Below the pieces are notes generated by a model, which was given only the letters and a program-made list of their open reading frames with translations, was not told the DNA's origin and did no database searches. The translations under genes were made by a program, and so were the position numbers. Source: Epiperipatus broadwayi (lineage: Eukaryota > Onychophora > Udeonychophora > Euonychophora > Peripatidae). Taken from it: a stretch of 64,000 bases of DNA. The DNA lies in contig JAQFVV010000507.1 of assembly GCA_028023455.1 (NCBI GenBank), positions 56,001 to 120,000 of the forward strand. Direction: 5' to 3'. Below, in pieces: positions 11,476-24,100 of this stretch (positions are counted from its first letter, which is position 1; each line of letters opens with the position of its first letter).

Positions 11476-12596
11476 AATTGTGTCATTCAATTGTTTTATT
11501 TTATTTTGCTTTATTACTTAAATTTTACTTTTAGTAAATTTGTTTAAAGTATAACTTTGCTTAATGTCTAAATGCTCACATGTATTCATTAGTTGATTAT
11601 TAACTAGTAATTAGTTATTGTTTGAATATTTATGAATCACAGTCTAAATTTAATGATGTCTGTTTGTTGAGTGACACCTATATAGCTATACTTTGGTCAT
11701 GCCAATTTACATCATAGTTTCATGTTTTTCCCTGCCCTATGCTGGCATGCGAATTGAGAAAATACTGGTGTGGCCTCATATATGTCATCCATAAGGTAGT
11801 AAATCTTTGAATGTTGGTAAATTAACTGAGGTGAGATTGGATTTGAGGTCTCAACAACCTCACTTCAATCAGCCTTGGTGTGATTTGCTAAAACTCTGGA
11901 TTTTGTTGCATGAATGTATAGATATGACTATTACACAATCTGGGCTTCAAGTCACTCTGACCCTCAGGTACAGGATCCTATTTATTTAAGTACATAGAAG
12001 AGGGATAGGCAGAATATAAGCTATATTTGTAAATATTTGAAAACCAGGCACTCTTCACAAACCTGGAGCTTAATTGTAAATGCCCTTTATTTAAATTACT
12101 TTTTAAAAATAAAATTATATATTTATTTAAATTAAAATAACTATTAACTGAAATAATTCTTAAAATATTTCAGCCATTTTTAGATTTCATGACAATATTC
12201 TATAAATAATTATACATATGACATTTATTCTTTTTCTTTATAACACAAGTCTATATGTGCAAGTACAGACCAGATTACTTTTCAATGAAGTATGTGTGGG
12301 AGACAATTTTTTTTCATAATATTATTAATATTATTATTTTTGCATATATAGATATAAACATTAAAAAGTTTAATAAGACTTTTTATGTATTTTTTTTTTA
12401 GAACTCAGCTATGATATAACCAAGAAAACAAGCAAAAAGTGAACTAGAAGACTGAATTCATACCAGTTACTTATTTGATTTATTATAAGCCAATAATGTA
12501 ACTAATCTTAGCTTAGTTTGTAGTTTAAATAAAGAAGGTAGACCAAAAATTATTATGGAAAATCTTACAAAAACTTTCAATGTTTACATATACATA
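11476..12596. other. Non-coding DNA, includes a repeat block shared with 7.87 kb
   Basis: Contains a moderately complex block at 11,640-11,990 that I cannot assign. At 12031-12064 there is a copy of the 'aaatatttgaaaaccaggcac..tcttcacaaacct' sequence also present at 7869-7904. The rest is AT-rich. Confidence 0.45.
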
Positions 12597-13330
12597 TACT
12601 ATAATGCATAAAACTAACCAAATAAATAGAAAATATTAAATGACCCTTCCAAATGTTAAGATATTTCAGCAATGACCCCTGGGAATAAATAAAAAATCTA
12701 AATCTCAAACAGCTAAACTCAAAAGGATATCACATTGAATCTTAAAGCATGTTGTGTATTGAAATTTAGATCTATTCAAGCAAAGAGCATGAAATGAAAT
12801 TAGCTAACCATCTTAAACTGCTAGTAAACAAAAAATGTTCAACTTAAATATACAAAGACTACTGCATTAGTCATTTCTAAACATTTCTATCTAACCAATG
12901 TGAATATGTAACAAAATATTATAATGCATAATGCTAGCTGAAAATTAAATAAAAAATATTAAATCAACCTTCCAAACACTGATATTTCATCAACACCATC
13001 TGTGAATAAATATAAAGTGTGAACTTCAAACAGCTAAACTCAAAAGAAAAATCTCTTGAGTCTTACACTGCAAATGATGTTAAATATTGAATTCAGACCT
13101 ATTCAAACAAAAAATGTGAAATTAAATTAGCAACAATCTTAAATTGCAACTAAACAAATATGTACATATTAAATATGTTTGTTATTACTTGCAATGTAAG
13201 ATTGTTGCTAATTTTATTTTACACTCTTTGTTTTAATATGGCTGAATTTCAGTTTATAACACTATTTGCACCATAAGACTCAAGAGAATATCCTTTTGAG
13301 TTTAACTGTTTAAGATTCAGACTTCATATA
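12597..13330. repeat. Three copies of a 230-bp repeat, two direct and one inverted
   Basis: Copy 1 (about 12,597-12,835) and copy 2 (about 12,917-13,150) are in the same orientation. They share 'aaacagctaaactcaaaag', 'ataatgcataa', and 'aaattagc.aac.atcttaaa'. A third partial copy (about 13,180-13,330) is inverted ('aagattgttgctaatttta' and 'ccttttgagttt'). Copies 2 and 3 therefore form an imperfect inverted repeat. Non-coding and diverged. Confidence 0.75.
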
Positions 13331-16300
13331 TATATATATATCTGTGTGTAAATTAATAAAGTAAGAACGATATAGAAGAAAATAGTCATCAATAGACTCT
13401 TGTAGAAGACCATGATAAAGAAGACTACTTTCCAGATAAGTTAGGTAATGAGGCCATGACTCTGTTGTTCATTCTTGTTTATATATCCTCTAGCTAAGAA
13501 AAGTAAGATTTTTATTTACAATTAAATTAGATGTTTTTCCGAGTTATATTAGTTGGTTATTAAAAAAGAAATCCTAATGAGATCTTGAAAAAATGTTCAA
13601 ATTTTATTTGGCCTGCTACAACTTCACATAGAGGGCTTTACATATTGTGGGTTGAGATTTTTTGAATTTAACATACAGCTAAAGTGATAGATTTTATTAT
13701 TGAAATCTGGGTTTTGTAAACTCTTTATTACATGTTTATAGTTCAATAATTAAGTTGCAGCATTAGTTTGATTTTATATGACTACTCTAGAGAGCTCACA
13801 TTGTTTTATCACATTTTAAAATTATTTCTCTTTATGTGTTATTTATTATACATATGAATTAAAAATTACAATTTCTTATTATTTATTTAAAAGATTAAAC
13901 TGAATATAAAACTAGTAAGATAAAAAATATTTAAGATATTCCAATCTTTATTAATTAATGACTAATTTTGAAATTTTTAAAATTTATTTTCTGTATGAAA
14001 TTTATTTCTACAGGCAACAAACATATTTATTATTATGATTTCACTTTTGTGTAAATTACAATTCTTAAAATTATTTTATTATAATTGCTAATTATCACCT
14101 TCTGTTAATTCAAATATAGAAAATAATAGAGAGAAAATTGATTTAATTATTACTTTTATCCTATATTTACTTTTAAAAACTATGAATGGTATACTGTTGA
14201 GCAATTCTATATTTTAATTATTTATTTAAGTAAAAAAAATGTAATTAAAAAATACAAGGAATTACCAGTCAATTAGGTTACAATTGATTATAAAAAATAA
14301 AACAAATAAAGCATAAACTTTAAGAAGCAATTATTCCTCAAAATAATTTCTATTGATATTAATATCCTGTTTTATCAATTCTTCGAACTCAGAAACATAA
14401 GAATTTATTATTATGGTAACTTGTGCATCAATCTCGTCATATCTACTTACGAATATCTTGATGAAACAAACTTTTTTTTACCATAATCAAATATATATAT
14501 ATATATTCCTTTTGCTCAAAACGATGTTATTTTGATAGAACTGTTGCCACCTGTCAATATAACCAAAAACTTGTTATTCCTTTGATGTTTTTATTTTTGC
14601 AACATCTTCACTGATTCTTCTTCATATTATTGGGATAATTTTGAAAAACACTAATATAACTGAATAGTATAGAAAGCTTCATTATTAGTTAAAACATTAG
14701 AAATGAAAGAAGTTAAAATGAATAAGGTAAGCAAGAGTAATAAATATCAAGGACATAAAAAAAAGGAAAATATTTTTACCTTAATTACCAAACTATAAAT
14801 ATATTGAATTCTGCTATTTTATCTAATATTTCAAAACAATTGCGTATAAAATTTATTCTTATGCAATTGATTTTTATTTTATTTCTTAAGATAGTTTTGT
14901 TACAATTTCAATTTTAAGTTGTTTAAATATATATATAAAGTTCAAAACAAAAGACTGATTTATGCTTTATCATTTATATTATTTAATGCAAAAAAAAAAA
15001 AAATCGCACTATTTCTTGTCATATTTTATTTTATTTATTTTACGTTAAAGTACTTCAAAGATCAGTAGTAATATCTGAATAGTATTATTACTACAGTTCA
15101 ATTAGCTAGACAGATTCTCCCACAGCTCTTATTAATTTTGTCAGTTTAGATTTGAAAATCTTTGGATTTCAGTCAGCCACTTTTACTACTAAACTAACTG
15201 CTTAGAATGTTTACGTAATGTTAACATTTTTTGTATTCATCTAAAGTTTTATAAAAGTAATGATAAAAAGAAAATTACGTATGCTATAAAGTGAACTATA
15301 TAATATTTAAATTAATGCAAAGATTTAATTCGATTTAGTTTTTTTAAAGTGCAAAACAATAATTAATATAATGGCGGAAAGGATTAAAGGTGGAAGGAAA
15401 TAAATTTATAATTTAATACATAAGAAAAAGATTGGAGAAAATAAAATAATAGCGATAGTACAAATATAAAATTATAAATTATATTTTCAGTTTAAAACGT
15501 TACTGATTGAATAAAATCAGGACGATATTTATTATTTACGAAATTATTGTTATAATTATTGATTATATGAAATATATGAGGAGAATTAAGAGATATTAAT
15601 TAGAAGTTTAAACTGCTGTACATTCCGGTATTGTATTTAGGAATATAGCAACTCAGTATAATTGTATATTGTAGAGATAGTCTTATATAAGAATTAAATT
15701 TCTCTAATTTTTCCTTTTTGAATCAAGGAAATATGATAATGGTCATTAAAATAGTGTTATTTACAATATTTGGAAAAGATAGGTTACATTTTATGAACAT
15801 TTTTCTTAATATGTAGATTTTGGTTTATTGAACCAAATTCTAAACTGGTGAAACTATATTTAAAAAAAAAGAGAGGGGGTGGCGGTTATATTTCATAGAT
15901 TGTTTAAATATTTTAACATATCTATTGATTGTCTCCATTATCTTAAAGTTCCTATTCAGTGCAGTTTTAATATAACAACGGAGGATATGTTACTAAACGC
16001 AATTCTAAGATCTTTTTGACTATTTGTATAAATGATATAATAAGCATAAATAAAATAAAGGAATTGTAAAACATCAGACTTTTGAAAATAAAAGTTTTTA
16101 AATGGACATTGATTTTTATTAATCGTAACTGTGTTATTGATGTACGATGTAAAAAATTATAATTTTGTAATAAAAAAAATCATAATGGAATGATAGCTTG
16201 TAGATTTTACAGTCAGCAGATGAAATGTAGGAATTTTATGGTATTCATAAAATCATTTTATATGTGTGTGTGGAATGAAGAAAAAATGCTATCTTGGAAT

Positions 16301-17640
16301 GATCTGAGAGAGAAGATATGATGAAAACTTTTTATTATTAAATTTAACAATAGGATTCCAACCATTCACTTAGATTTTTAATAAACCTAAATTACATGTT
16401 TTGGCAAGAATAATAACACGGTAAATGTTATCAAAAGATAGATATATATTGAAATAAATCACACGATTTACTGCACAGCAGTTTTTTAAAAAGTAACTTT
16501 GAAATAGCTTTTGGTAATGAGTTGAAATTATTATTTCTATTTTATATGTGAATTTATATCTATAGTGTGCCAAGCAAAGTGTGCCTTTATGGAGTATTAA
16601 TAATAAAATATGCAGTGAATTATTTTTGCAGATGAAGGAGATGATGGAGAATTATTGATGAAAGGAGAAGCTAGAAACATGAATGTAGTTGTAAATAATA
16701 AAGTACTAATTGCACATAAATAAAAATATTTGGTAGGGTGTATTCTTCCATGCTCTATGCTATTTGTGGGTCCATTTTCATTTTCATGAATGATATACAA
16801 CTTTCAACCAATGGTCAGTCATTGGAATCAGTCTTTAATGGTAATAATATTTAAACATCAGTTTATCTGTTTTAAACTATATCCAAAATAATGGTGAAAA
16901 TGAATGCTAGGGGTTGTTAAAAATATAAAATTGTAAATTTTAATTGATTTTGTGGAAACTTTATTATTTATTATTTTTAATTTAAACTATATGGTTTTTA
17001 ACTTTTTAATTAAATAAACAATCATTATTTGAACAAGATAATTTATTTAGAAATTTTAATGTAATTTATATTTTCAAATTTATGTATCAGGTTTAGTAAC
17101 ATATACAACTCTTTGGGAAAGGTATGTGCTTCTGAATCCTCATATCTCTAAAAATAATTGTCTTCATTTAAATCCTCATACCAACTTGGGTTAGAAGTAA
17201 AAGAGATCAATTTTTCTAGTTAATCTGAGAACAAAAGGACTATAATAGGTTATTAGAAAAAAATTAGCCTTAAAACTGTCAATTAGTAATTGATATATTC
17301 CTAACAACATTAATGATAAAATTATCTCTGGGTATTTATATATATATATATTGTAATGATATATAAATATGTCGTTACATTAATTTAAAATAAAAACTTA
17401 AAAGTTCGCAAATAAAAGTAAAAAACTAAACGCTAAAATTAAAATGTTTGTTAAACGTATATACATTCGCACAGATGCCAAACTTTAAAAATTTTTTTTT
17501 TTTAAAAAAACAAATAAATAAGTATTTGAACGTACTTTTTTATATAAAAAAAAAGTACAAGATTTAAAAATAAAAACAGGTATTAATTAATTCTTGTAAT
17601 CTGTAAATGGAAATGATTGTTTATAAATTGTTTGAAAAGC
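13331..17640. other. AT-rich non-coding DNA
   Basis: No open frame with coding character, no transposon termini and no RNA gene recognised. Short microsatellites occur near 13328, 14492 and 17339. Confidence 0.6.
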
Positions 17641-19030
17641 AAGCTAGCTGTGGGCTCTTGTATAATTAAAATGATCTGATGAAAGATAGATAAGAAAAAA
17701 AGAGAAATTAGCTTGACCAATGGAAGCACTAAGCCTTGTCTCGGACCCTAATGAAAGTGATGGATTAGTGACGTTTTGTTGATTGAATCCGTGTGGATTA
17801 ATATAAAAAGGGAAATACAGTTTTTTCTGACAGTTCCAGCGTTGTGTGTTTGAGAGGTGGTAGGATGCACATACCACACTCTCTATTTAAAAAGGAAAAA
17901 TGAAAAGACTGTGATACCTTGAACCAGCTATTGCCATCTCCAGAACATTATCTTCCAATGGAGGCATCATGGGAATTAAAAGCAGAAACCTGGACTCTTC
18001 TACCGTGAGCTATGAACTTTACAAATTAACAACAACCAAAAAAAGTAATTAAGAACTTTTGTCAGTGATTTTTTTTTAAAGATTCAGCTAATTTAAATTT
18101 TAAAATGAACTCTTATTTGATTTTCAAATTAATAATTGATTGTTTAAATTTATATAGTTAAGTTTTTCTAAAATCATTTCCATTTTATTATTTTTATTTG
18201 TAGTAATATTTATTGTAGAAATTATTAAATGCATTACATTTAAGTTGGGTATAGACATTGCCTAGATTCGTTAGTGGTTGACTATGTTGTGGTTTTCACA
18301 TTCGATTAGAATATATGGGTCAACAATATCACTGCAAGCATCTTACGATGAATGCTAATGGGATTTGTATATTCCCTATGCAAGTGACGTTTATCGATGA
18401 CTTTGTATTTTGATCGGCTGTGTTTAATTTGGAATGTTTTTGACCGTGGAATCTGTGCAGCTGATCTGTACTCAACATTTTAAAGCAAATTTATAAAAAT
18501 CTGTGCGAACGTATTTAAATGTTAAATTTAAGTCAGGCGTGAATGGCTATATAGTTTTGTAAAGTTATATTAAGGGAGGGTAATCTTAGGTTATTCGTTT
18601 CGTGGTTGAATTGGCTCAATGGATTGGATATATTTGTGTAATTAGTAGATGTAGTATGAGGTCCGCTACAGGCAGGATTGCATATATACGCCACACACCT
18701 TCTGTTTGCCTATGGATGGGTTTGTAAGTCGGCAGAAGACCGCAGTCCATTCCTATGGAGTTTTTTGTTTCTTGTTCTACTTGCCAACAGATGTAACATC
18801 CCTGTTGGTGGAGAGTCAATGTTTTCTCTAATTCTACTTACTGTTCAGATGTCCATTCCCGGCAGTATAGTATTTTGTGTTGTCGTATCATGCTACATTG
18901 AATACATGAATGTATCAGATGGATTGGCGCCAGTTGATTGCAAAATTTGTTGCCTAAGGTTAAATCAGGGAAGAATATTTTCTTTTCAAATGCAGATCTA
19001 TGTAGTCTATTCATACTTGACTATCTAAAT
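17641..19030. other. Higher-complexity island, unassigned
   Basis: This block has a less skewed composition than the surrounding DNA, including 17,700-18,010 and 18,240-18,990. On the minus strand an ATG at 17970 opens a short frame, MMPPLEDNVLEMAIAGSR, ending at a donor-like 'caag|gtatca' (17918/17917), which could be a first exon. On the plus strand a 116-codon frame spans 18678-19028 but has no recognisable motif. The island could be a host UTR or exon region, or a decayed element; I cannot decide. Confidence 0.3.
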
Positions 19031-19659
19031 AAAATATTAAACTCATTGAAACTTAGTTAAATGTAAAATTAAAAGTTAATATAAAAATCTAAAATGTTAA
19101 ACTTATTCCTCAAAATTTAAATGTTATTTTATATGTGCGTAAATAAATATTTTTATGTGTTAATTTCTGGCAGTGGCTTTTATTTATTGATATTTAAGAT
19201 ATAAATTAAGATATAGATTTTTATCTCTGCGTCTCTGCTGAGCTAGTGACTTGGGCTAACGATCGGAATATTTAAATAAAGTGGAATCTTAACAGCGCGT
19301 ATCTGCCTACTTTATAAATTTTTCTAGGCTCAAATGCCTAGATGGCACCCTGGTAGTTGCAGATATTGTTTTTGCGGTTAGATTCGATCTTCACTTTCAT
19401 TTCGATCGTTATAATATATATATAAAATCTCTTAATTTCTATCTTTATATCATTATAAATTCATAAAAATATTTAATTTAACATATGCAACTCTCTGGAC
19501 AAAAGAATTATTAATTTCATGATATCAAAGGAAGATGTGAACATCTGAATTCTTCTGTTATAAAAATAGTTAAAGTGATCTTATTTTTTTATATTTAAAT
19601 TCATGACAGAAATAATTATAATAAGTTACTATAAAACTTGTTTAGCCTTAGGACTGTCA

Positions 19660-19860
19660 ATTTACATCACATGATCATAATTTCTTATGCTTGCTCTTAA
19701 CTGTTATTAAAATAGGCAAAACACTTTATACTTCTTGCCACTCAGTGACACTAGATGGGGATTTTATGCAAAGCTTTCTGGAATCCATTGATTACTCTGG
19801 CTTGCACTGAGTGGCAATATGTATAGAGTGTTTTTCCTGTTTTAATGATTGTCAATTTTC
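19660..19860. mobile_element. Foldback repeat, element 1 (shortened)
   Basis: The arms 19706-19746 and 19804-19845 are imperfect reverse complements (ending in the 'cactgagtggcaatatg' type sequence and 'cctgttttaat'), around a centre holding 'ggattttatgca' and 'atccattgattactctgg'. It shares both the arms and the left flank ('catcacatgatcat') with element 2 at 19,887-20,213, so it is a deletion derivative of the same family. A fragment of the family ('ctgtatggagagtttt') recurs at about 45,720. Confidence 0.7.
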
Positions 19861-19886
19861 AATTAATATTTCTCTAGCACTAAACA

Positions 19887-20213
19887 TCACATGATCATCA
19901 TTTGTTATGCTTTCTCATAACTTATTAAAACAGGAAAAACTCTCCATACAGTAGTGCCACTCAGTTCAATCCAGAGTAATCAATGGATGCCAGAAGGCTT
20001 GTGCATAAAATCCCTATCTAGTGCCTATTCATCCATTATCCCAGACTAGTTTCAAGGCTCTTCATTGATAAGATATACAAGCTAGCAACTAGTCTGGGGA
20101 TATTGGATGAGTAGACACTAGATAGGGATTTTATGCACAAGCCTTCTGCATCCATTGATTATTCTGACTTGCACTGAGTGCCACTACTGTATGGAGAATT
20201 TTTCCTGTTTTAA
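19887..20213. mobile_element. Foldback repeat, element 2 (long inverted repeats)
   Basis: The left arm about 19,924-20,050 and the right arm about 20,088-20,213 are reverse complements over about 125 bases at roughly 90% identity by eye. They start 'attaaaacaggaaaaa' and end near 'ccagactagtt', around a short centre of about 40 bases. This is a MITE-like or foldback structure with no coding capacity. I could not fix a target-site duplication. Confidence 0.75.
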
Positions 20214-20744
20214 TTTCCATGTTTATATCATTATAAATTCATAAACTATTTAATATAATATATATTATACCCTTTTTATTAGGCTAAATAGGCTTTGAAA
20301 GTCAATTTCTTAAAAAAAAATTAAATTAAAAGAAATTTAAGTATTGTAAGTGCTATATTAATGTTGATAGAGTTTTAAAACTTTGTTAAGATGAAGTTAA
20401 AAGTTATAAAATATTTAAAAGCTATGATAAAATGCTAAAATTATAAAGTAAAAATTAAATATTATAATTTTGTATGGTTGGGAGAACTGACCATAGTGAT
20501 GATAATGAAAATTATCTATTAAAAGTCTTATAAAATAAAATGTTGAAAACTAATTTTTAAATAATGATTAAAAATTAAATAAGTTATTAAATATATTTTA
20601 ATAAAAGTAGATTTAAATTTATATTATAATGATTTATTAAAAGTTTTAGTATTTTGTGGTATATAATAAGTTATTAAATGTATTTTAACTAAAACGCACA
20701 GGCTTATTATATACCTGTCTCTCTATATGTAATATATAGGGTAT
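20214..20744. other. AT-rich non-coding DNA
   Basis: Low-complexity AT-rich DNA. A block 'aaataagttattaaat.tatttta..aaaa' recurs around 20,580 and 20,670 and again near 21,180. No gene. Confidence 0.6.
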
Positions 20745-20832
20745 ATGAGCACAGACTTTCAGATGACCCACCACTCTCCACACTATCTCATAACCCTTCA
20801 AACACATATATATATATATATTGAAAAGATAA

Positions 20833-20893
20833 GATAATCACCAATATACGTATTTCATGCTAAACCAGCAATCATCAGTTGGTCCAGATTACC
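20833..20893 (-). ncRNA. Hammerhead ribozyme, type I (family 2, copy B)
   Basis: On the minus strand the order is: distal helix I strand GGUAAUC, UGG, proximal helix I strand ACCAA, core box CUGAUGA (20872-20878), helix II UUGCU-GGUUU-AGCAU (four pairs plus an outer U-U), GAAA (20853-20856), the self-complementary UACGUAU helix III, cleavage triplet AUA, then UUGGU and GAUUAUC closing helix I. All invariant core residues are present. Predicted cleavage is between 20845 and 20844 (minus strand). The best-preserved copy of this family. Confidence 0.82.
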
Positions 20894-21036
20894 ATCTCTA
20901 TACATATATGCTATAAGTGCTCAGATATTAAGATAGCCAAAGAATTGGAGTGTGGAGTAGATTGAAGCCTGTCCATTATAGTATGAGGTTTTGCTATCTT
21001 AATATCTGAGCACTTATATCATATATGTGTAGAGAT

Positions 21037-21097
21037 GGTAATCTGGACCAACTGATGATTACTGGTTTAGCATGAAATACGTTTATTGGTGATTATT
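21037..21097 (+). ncRNA. Hammerhead ribozyme, weakened (family 2, copy C)
   Basis: On the plus strand: GGUAAUC, UGG, ACCAA, CUGAUGA (21052-21058), helix II UUACU-GGUUU-AGCAU with one A-C mismatch, GAAA (21074-21077), UACGUUUA (one change breaks the self-complementary helix III), then UUGGU and GAUUAUU. The core boxes are intact but helices II and III are each damaged once. Predicted cleavage, if any, is at 21085/21086. Confidence 0.72.
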
Positions 21098-21170
21098 TTA
21101 TCTTTTAATCATATATGTGTTCAAGTGTATCAGTGTTATGAGACAGTGTAAAGAATGGTGGGTCATCTAA

Positions 21171-24100
21171 ATGTATTGTAATAAATGTAGATTTAAATTT
21201 ATATTATAATGGTTTATTAAAATTTTAATATTTTGTGGTAAATACAAGTGTATTCAATTTTATTTATTGTTTAAATAATGTCAAAATTTATTATTCCAAA
21301 TTTTATCATTACATTTTATTATTTTTTATAATATAATATTTTGTAGTTAAATATTTTATTAATCCCATTTCAGACAGCGGATATAAAAAAATTGCAACAT
21401 TTATGTCTGGGATTATGGTCATGTGACTAGCAATAAACATATTTTGTGCTTGCAAGGTTTTTAAAGAAAGTTTTCAAAATTACTTTAGAATTGTTTTAAA
21501 AAAATTGAAAAACATTTGAATATCATAAAAATAAATATAGAAAATTATTTAATTAGTTGTCTTTAAAATAATTGTAATTAATGAAGATAAACTAAAAAAA
21601 TAGATACATTAGAATTAAGTATTAGATAAATTGATAAGTATTATTTAAAATATGTTATTTTAAAGTGTTTAATTTGTTTAGGTATAATTATAAAATTAAT
21701 TTAGAATTAAATATTATCATAATATTAATAGTATAAATGATGGATGACTCATATTTTTGTTGCTAAATTGTAACAGTGTGAAATTAAAAATTATGTAAAT
21801 TAGATCATAAGCTGAGGATCAAGTAACCAATCAGATTGTAAGTTAGAGCTGGTATATAAATGAATGTGCTCACTTCTTAAACATTTCTACTTCTATTTTT
21901 TTTTACTTCTTTATTGTTTTAAAATAATATCCAGTATATTGTTATAAGCCAATAATATGTTGCTTAAATAGTCAATTAGTTTCAATTTTTAAAATTTTAT
22001 TATTTTTGAAAAAAGTGTAAAGGATTATAAAATTTATTAAGTTAAAATAAGAATGTTTTCCTAAAACCAATTAGTTTTCTACTGGTTTTTTCTATTTAAA
22101 ACTTAAGTCAAGTTCATAGTAACTTATGGAGCATATACCTGAATTAATGTGTGTAGGGAAGTTAGTGATGGAGAAACAAATGATAAAGGAAAGTATAATT
22201 TTTCTCAGGCTATTAAAAAACTTATAATTATTTGTATAAAATACTTTGGATTTTAAAGAGCATATTATTTGAAAATATCACTTAGAGAATTAACATGTTT
22301 GTGTATAAAATTTTAAGAACTTTTAAAGATATTATTTGGATAATAAAATTATCTGGAAAAGACTGAAACTGAATGTTTCTTTAAAGTTATTAAAATATTC
22401 AAGATAAAATTATAGTATAAAAATATATATCGTTCTTTTATTTATACTATTGACTATATATTTTTAAAGAAAATTGCAGCAGCTTTAAAAAATATTTAGT
22501 TTAAAAGTTATTTAAACTTTTTGGAAAAATGATGAAAATCAAAAAACAAATGTTATTATGGATATAAATTACTTTATCAAGTTATTGTCAAAATATGTGA
22601 ATATTTTGATATAATAAAAACTTGTTCTCTTAATTATATGTCAAAAAAAGGAAAATAAATGGATAATAGAAATAAATATTATCAGGACTAAATAAATAAC
22701 CTATGGAATATTTAAATATGAAGTGATTTATTATTACACATCTGCATTATGAGATAATATTTTAAGAAAGGAATGCAAAAATGTCTATTTTTTGCTAATG
22801 TACAAACTGATTTTGAATGGCTGTTGATGATGCATCTATAAACCAATGGAATTCATGTAAACAAAAACACTGGAACTTACCTATAGGAAATAGTTTTGAA
22901 AAGTGATATCCCATTAATAACTGTTATCCTATGAAAGCAACAGATAAAGGACTGTATTTAAAGACTTTCAAGAACAGGATGAACAGTAGTTTTTAAGATT
23001 TTTGACAATTTTAAAGTCGACTATTGGAGTTATTTTTCTTTATTTTTTTCTATTGTTATTTGCACTATGAAAGGAGAGAGTGCTGTGATAGAAAAACTTT
23101 CAGACAATATTCATTGCATAGCAACTGTGGAGGTTCCCATTTCAGTGTTGAGTTGTAATGAAGAACTTTTAGTTGAACTTTATTGGAGGACAGACATGAA
23201 TTGGAATTACATAAATTTAGTTTTAATTATTATATTAAATATACTAACTTTAGTATTAGAATTTATTGTATAGGATAGGAAAGGTTACATTTTTAAAAAT
23301 TTTTTTATTATTATTCTAACAACATTAATATTTTTTTAAAAAATCTTTTGATATTTAAAAGTTTTGCAAACATTTTAAAGTATAATAGTTGTATTGGATG
23401 ACTGATATTTTTGATTAATATGTTTTATGCTGAATTGGACAAGAAGACATCTAAAATAGTGGTTTGCAAATCGTAAAGTCACTAGGTAATTTAAAATTGT
23501 TTAATCATTATATGATGTACATTTTTTTTTTTAGAGTTGCTTGGAATATTTTTGAAATATTGCTTTTATCATATGTATGTGTGTACATGAGTATGTGTAT
23601 GTTAATTACACATATAAATTTTTATTATTATTCTGAGATATAAGCTGTGATTTTCTTTTTTAAAAAAAATATGTACACATTTTTCTTTCATATATTACAA
23701 AGTTTAATATAATGTATTGATGCTCATAATTTTTCATGATTATTTTCTGAATGAACTATACACCATTTTTAAATATTTGAATATTGATTTTAATGTTTTA
23801 AAACCAATGTCATTTGTATTTTGTTGCTAAGTTTTAAGTGAATAAAACATTTTTTGTATAGTAGTTCTGAATTGATAATGTCATATGTTAACTTTGTTTG
23901 TTATTAAGAGTAATGCTAGTTATTTTGTGGTGTGGATTGTTAGATTTATTTTGAAGTTTTAATTGATAATGACAGGAAAGTAGATAATGAAACCCTTGGA
24001 TGCTTTATATGTAGGATATGTTAAGAAGATAGAAAAATAGTCTATATTCGATCTTAGTAGTTTTATGCAAGTACAGTTAATGTAGCCCTGTGTCTTGTAT

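Larger units (their letters stand above)
20745..21170. mobile_element. Head-to-head pair of ribozyme repeats (family 2, copies B and C)
   Basis: Two copies of the dispersed ribozyme repeat face each other. The left one (about 20,745-20,937) is in minus orientation and the right one (about 20,991-21,170) in plus orientation. The inner inverted repeat is 'gctcagatattaagatagc' (20,919-20,937) against its complement (20,991-21,009), around a centre of about 53 bases. Each half has its own hammerhead core on opposite strands. A read-through transcript would form a long imperfect hairpin containing both a sense and an antisense ribozyme. No protein is encoded. Confidence 0.8.

Noticed and set aside
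17667-17700. CTGATGA at 17.67 kb
   Set aside because: No complementary strands between it and the next GAAA; chance match.
18604-18660. tRNA A-box-like 'ttggctcaatggattgg'
   Set aside because: No B box at the right distance and no cloverleaf; not called as a tRNA or SINE.
18678-19028. 116-codon plus-strand frame
   Set aside because: Longest frame outside the retroelement, but it has no motif and no splice or start context; probably chance in a higher-GC island.
19220-19275. A-box-like 'tagctcagcag' on the minus strand
   Set aside because: No matching B box or acceptor stem downstream.
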